Assembly: GCA_946480555.1 (NCBI GenBank)
Contig: CAMLLE010000157.1
Coordinates: 1 to 7,066 of the forward strand
Length of the DNA stretch: 7,066 nt
Direction of reading: 5' to 3'
DNA from: an uncultured Verrucomicrobia subdivision 3 bacterium
Lineage (GTDB): Bacteria > Verrucomicrobiota > Verrucomicrobiae > Limisphaerales > CAMLLE01
Shown here piece after piece: positions 5,504 through 7,066 of the stretch. Position 1 is the first letter of the stretch, and each line of letters opens with the position of its first letter. Both the position numbers and the translations under genes were made by a program. Under the pieces are notes generated by a model. The model saw only the letters and a program-made list of their open reading frames with translations, was not told the DNA's origin and did not search any database.

Positions 5504-7066
5504 ATGAACCGAAGTCGTGGAACAGCCTGGTTGTCGTTCGTTTGCCTTCTCATTTCCTCCGCGCTGCTGCAGGCGCAAAAGGTGCCGGTCGTCGAAAAGG
5601 AACTCGCCAACGGCATGAGACTGCTGCTGGTCGAACGCCATGATGAACCCACCGTCGCCGGTGGCTGGGTGGCGCACGTGGGCAGCGTGAATGAAGAGCC
5701 CGGCATGACGGGCATCGCGCACTTGTTCGAACACATGATGTTCAAGGGCACGCACACAATCGGCACCAAGGATCTCAGGCGCGATCTGGAGATCATCGCC
5801 GAACAGGAACGCGTGCGCGGCGACATGCGCCGTGAGGAGGGGAAGATGCGGGAGATGTATCGCCAGGGGCAGATCGACGACTTGATGAAGCCCGAGAACA
5901 AAACGGAACGTTACCGGGAATTGGAAAAGGAGTTCGCCAAGCTGATCGAGGAGCAGCGAAAGGTGCTGGTGAAAAATGAATTCGACCAGGTGCTCCGCGG
6001 CCAGGGCGCGTCCGGCATGAACGCGTTCACTTCGGAAGACATGACCGCGTATTTTGAAACCGTTCCCGCAAACAAGCTCGAGCTCTGGATGTGGATGGAA
6101 TCGGATCGACTGAAGAACCCGGTGTTTCGCGAGTTCTATGCCGAACGCGATGTGGTTTTTGAGGAACGCCGCATGCGCGTGGAATCGACTCCGCTCGGTA
6201 AATTCCAGGAACAGTTCGCGTCCATGTTCTGGCAATCGTCGCCGTATCACTGGCCGGTGATTGGCTGGCCATCCGACCTGCCAGCCATTACCAAGGCGCA
6301 GGCCGACGAATTTTACGCCACGTTCTATGCGCCGCAGAACATCACGTTGATCCTGGTCGGCGATTTCAAGGTGGACGACGCGGAGCGTCTGGCGCGGAAA
6401 TACTTTGAACGCATCCCGCGCGGCACGAACACACCGCCGGAAGTGGTCACGCTGGAAGTGCCGCAACAGGCCGAGAAGCGCATGTATGCCGAGGCCGACA
6501 CGAACCCGCAGGTGGACATCCTCTGGCACACGGTGCCGTTCGGACACAAAGATTCCTACGCGCTGGACATTTTGGCGGAGATTCTCTCCACGCGCACCGG
6601 CCGGCTTTACAAAGATCTCGTGCTGGGCCGCGGTGTGGCCACGGACGTTTACGCTGCACAAGGCTCGCAGAAATACGAAGGTTACTTCAACGCCGGTGGC
6701 GAAGCGCGCGACGGCCACACGCCCGAGGAAGTCGAACGCGGCATTTACGAAAACATCGATCGCTTGAAGAAGGAACTCGTTCCGGCAGAGGAACTGCAAA
6801 AGGTGAAGAACAACTTTGCCGCGGCGGAATATCGTCGGCTCACCGCGAACAGCCCGGTCCTGATGCACCTGATCTTCAACACGGGCTTGGGCGACTGGCG
6901 CGAAATCAACGAAGCCGGGCCGAAAGTTCAGGCCGTTACCCCAGAAGATGTGAAGCGCGTGGCGAATCAGTATTTCACGAAGGAGAATCGCGCGGTGGCG
7001 ATCTACACGCGCAAGGCGGCCGCGGCGGTTGCCAGCGCGGAACCCGCACCGGCGAACAACGCCCCG
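5504..7066 (+). CDS. M16 family zinc metallopeptidase, secreted (3' end missing)
   Basis: Metallopeptidase of the pitrilysin/insulinase clan; 521 residues are visible and the frame runs off the right edge. The ATG at 5504 is chosen because it begins a clear signal peptide (MNRSR, a hydrophobic stretch at about 8-22, likely cleavage after LLQA at 24), which places the enzyme outside the cytoplasm. The ribosome-binding site is weak (GGGAA at 5492-5496). The inverted zinc motif HLFEH gives H73 and H77 as ligands and E76 as catalytic base. The third ligand is most likely E221 in ERDVVFEERR, with E214 as the accessory acid. A charged, helix-prone insertion (about 88-165) separates these parts. NAFTSEDMTAYF at 173-184 is the usual strand after the zinc helix. 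The C-terminal M16 domain begins near 255 (FYATFYAPQNITLILVGDF) and includes GRLYKDLVLGRG at 366-377. The visible end is Ala/Pro-rich (504-521), either a tail or a linker to a second M16 half. Substrates are unknown. Confidence 0.95.
   Translation, partial: MNRSRGTAWLSFVCLLISSALLQAQKVPVVEKELANGMRLLLVERHDEPTVAGGWVAHVGSVNEEPGMTGIAHLFEHMMFKGTHTIGTKDLRRDLEIIAEQERVRGDMRREEGKMREMYRQGQIDDLMKPENKTERYRELEKEFAKLIEEQRKVLVKNEFDQVLRGQGASGMNAFTSEDMTAYFETVPANKLELWMWMESDRLKNPVFREFYAERDVVFEERRMRVESTPLGKFQEQFASMFWQSSPYHWPVIGWPSDLPAITKAQADEFYATFYAPQNITLILVGDFKVDDAERLARKYFERIPRGTNTPPEVVTLEVPQQAEKRMYAEADTNPQVDILWHTVPFGHKDSYALDILAEILSTRTGRLYKDLVLGRGVATDVYAAQGSQKYEGYFNAGGEARDGHTPEEVERGIYENIDRLKKELVPAEELQKVKNNFAAAEYRRLTANSPVLMHLIFNTGLGDWREINEAGPKVQAVTPEDVKRVANQYFTKENRAVAIYTRKAAAAVASAEPAPANNAP

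Noticed and set aside
5432..6868. Long antisense open frame (478 codons) opposite the M16 gene
   Set aside because: The + strand frame has a signal peptide, HLFEH zinc motif and downstream M16 blocks; the antisense product shows no family motif and crosses the gene start.

Overview
The window holds two genes on the + strand, both cut by the window edges. First (to 5227) is most of a very large alpha-2-macroglobulin (A2M) family protein with an intact thioester motif. Second (5504 to the end) is the N-terminal part of a secreted M16 zinc metallopeptidase. Between them is a 276-base gap built largely from palindromic repeats. I see no tRNA, rRNA, CRISPR array, transposase gene or supported antisense gene.

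The organism is probably a Verrucomicrobiota bacterium, Pedosphaera/Limisphaerales-like, or a related PVC-group lineage. The grounds are the style of the A2M protein, the M16 subfamily with a long charged insertion after the zinc motif, a moderately high GC content by eye, and short repeats that encode peptides such as GQASRLP / AGGTPAL and NSKPET. I recall such repeats from these genomes. This assignment is from memory, not from a search.

Layout: 1-5227 is the A2M gene, with macroglobulin (MG) beta-domains, a bait-region candidate, the A2M domain, the thioester domain (CTEQ) and a C-terminal MG domain that carries a nested LysM. Four stretches inside this coding frame do not look like protein-family sequence. 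Two are inverted pairs of GTAG-headed hairpins, i.e. REPIN-like elements (103-176 and 2984-3077). Two are tandem 7-base repeats (1757-1784 and 4042-4076). All four are read through in frame and fall where loops or linkers are expected. The gap 5228-5503 has two more hairpins of the same family as the first element, in opposite orientations. The M16 gene then starts at 5504.

The two proteins probably act in the same compartment. The M16 protein has a signal peptide, and bacterial A2Ms are periplasmic protease traps; LysM would tether this one to peptidoglycan. A direct functional link between the trap and the neighbouring peptidase is only a guess. The most notable feature of the window is repeat DNA of several families converted into protein sequence within one gene, followed by the nested LysM.
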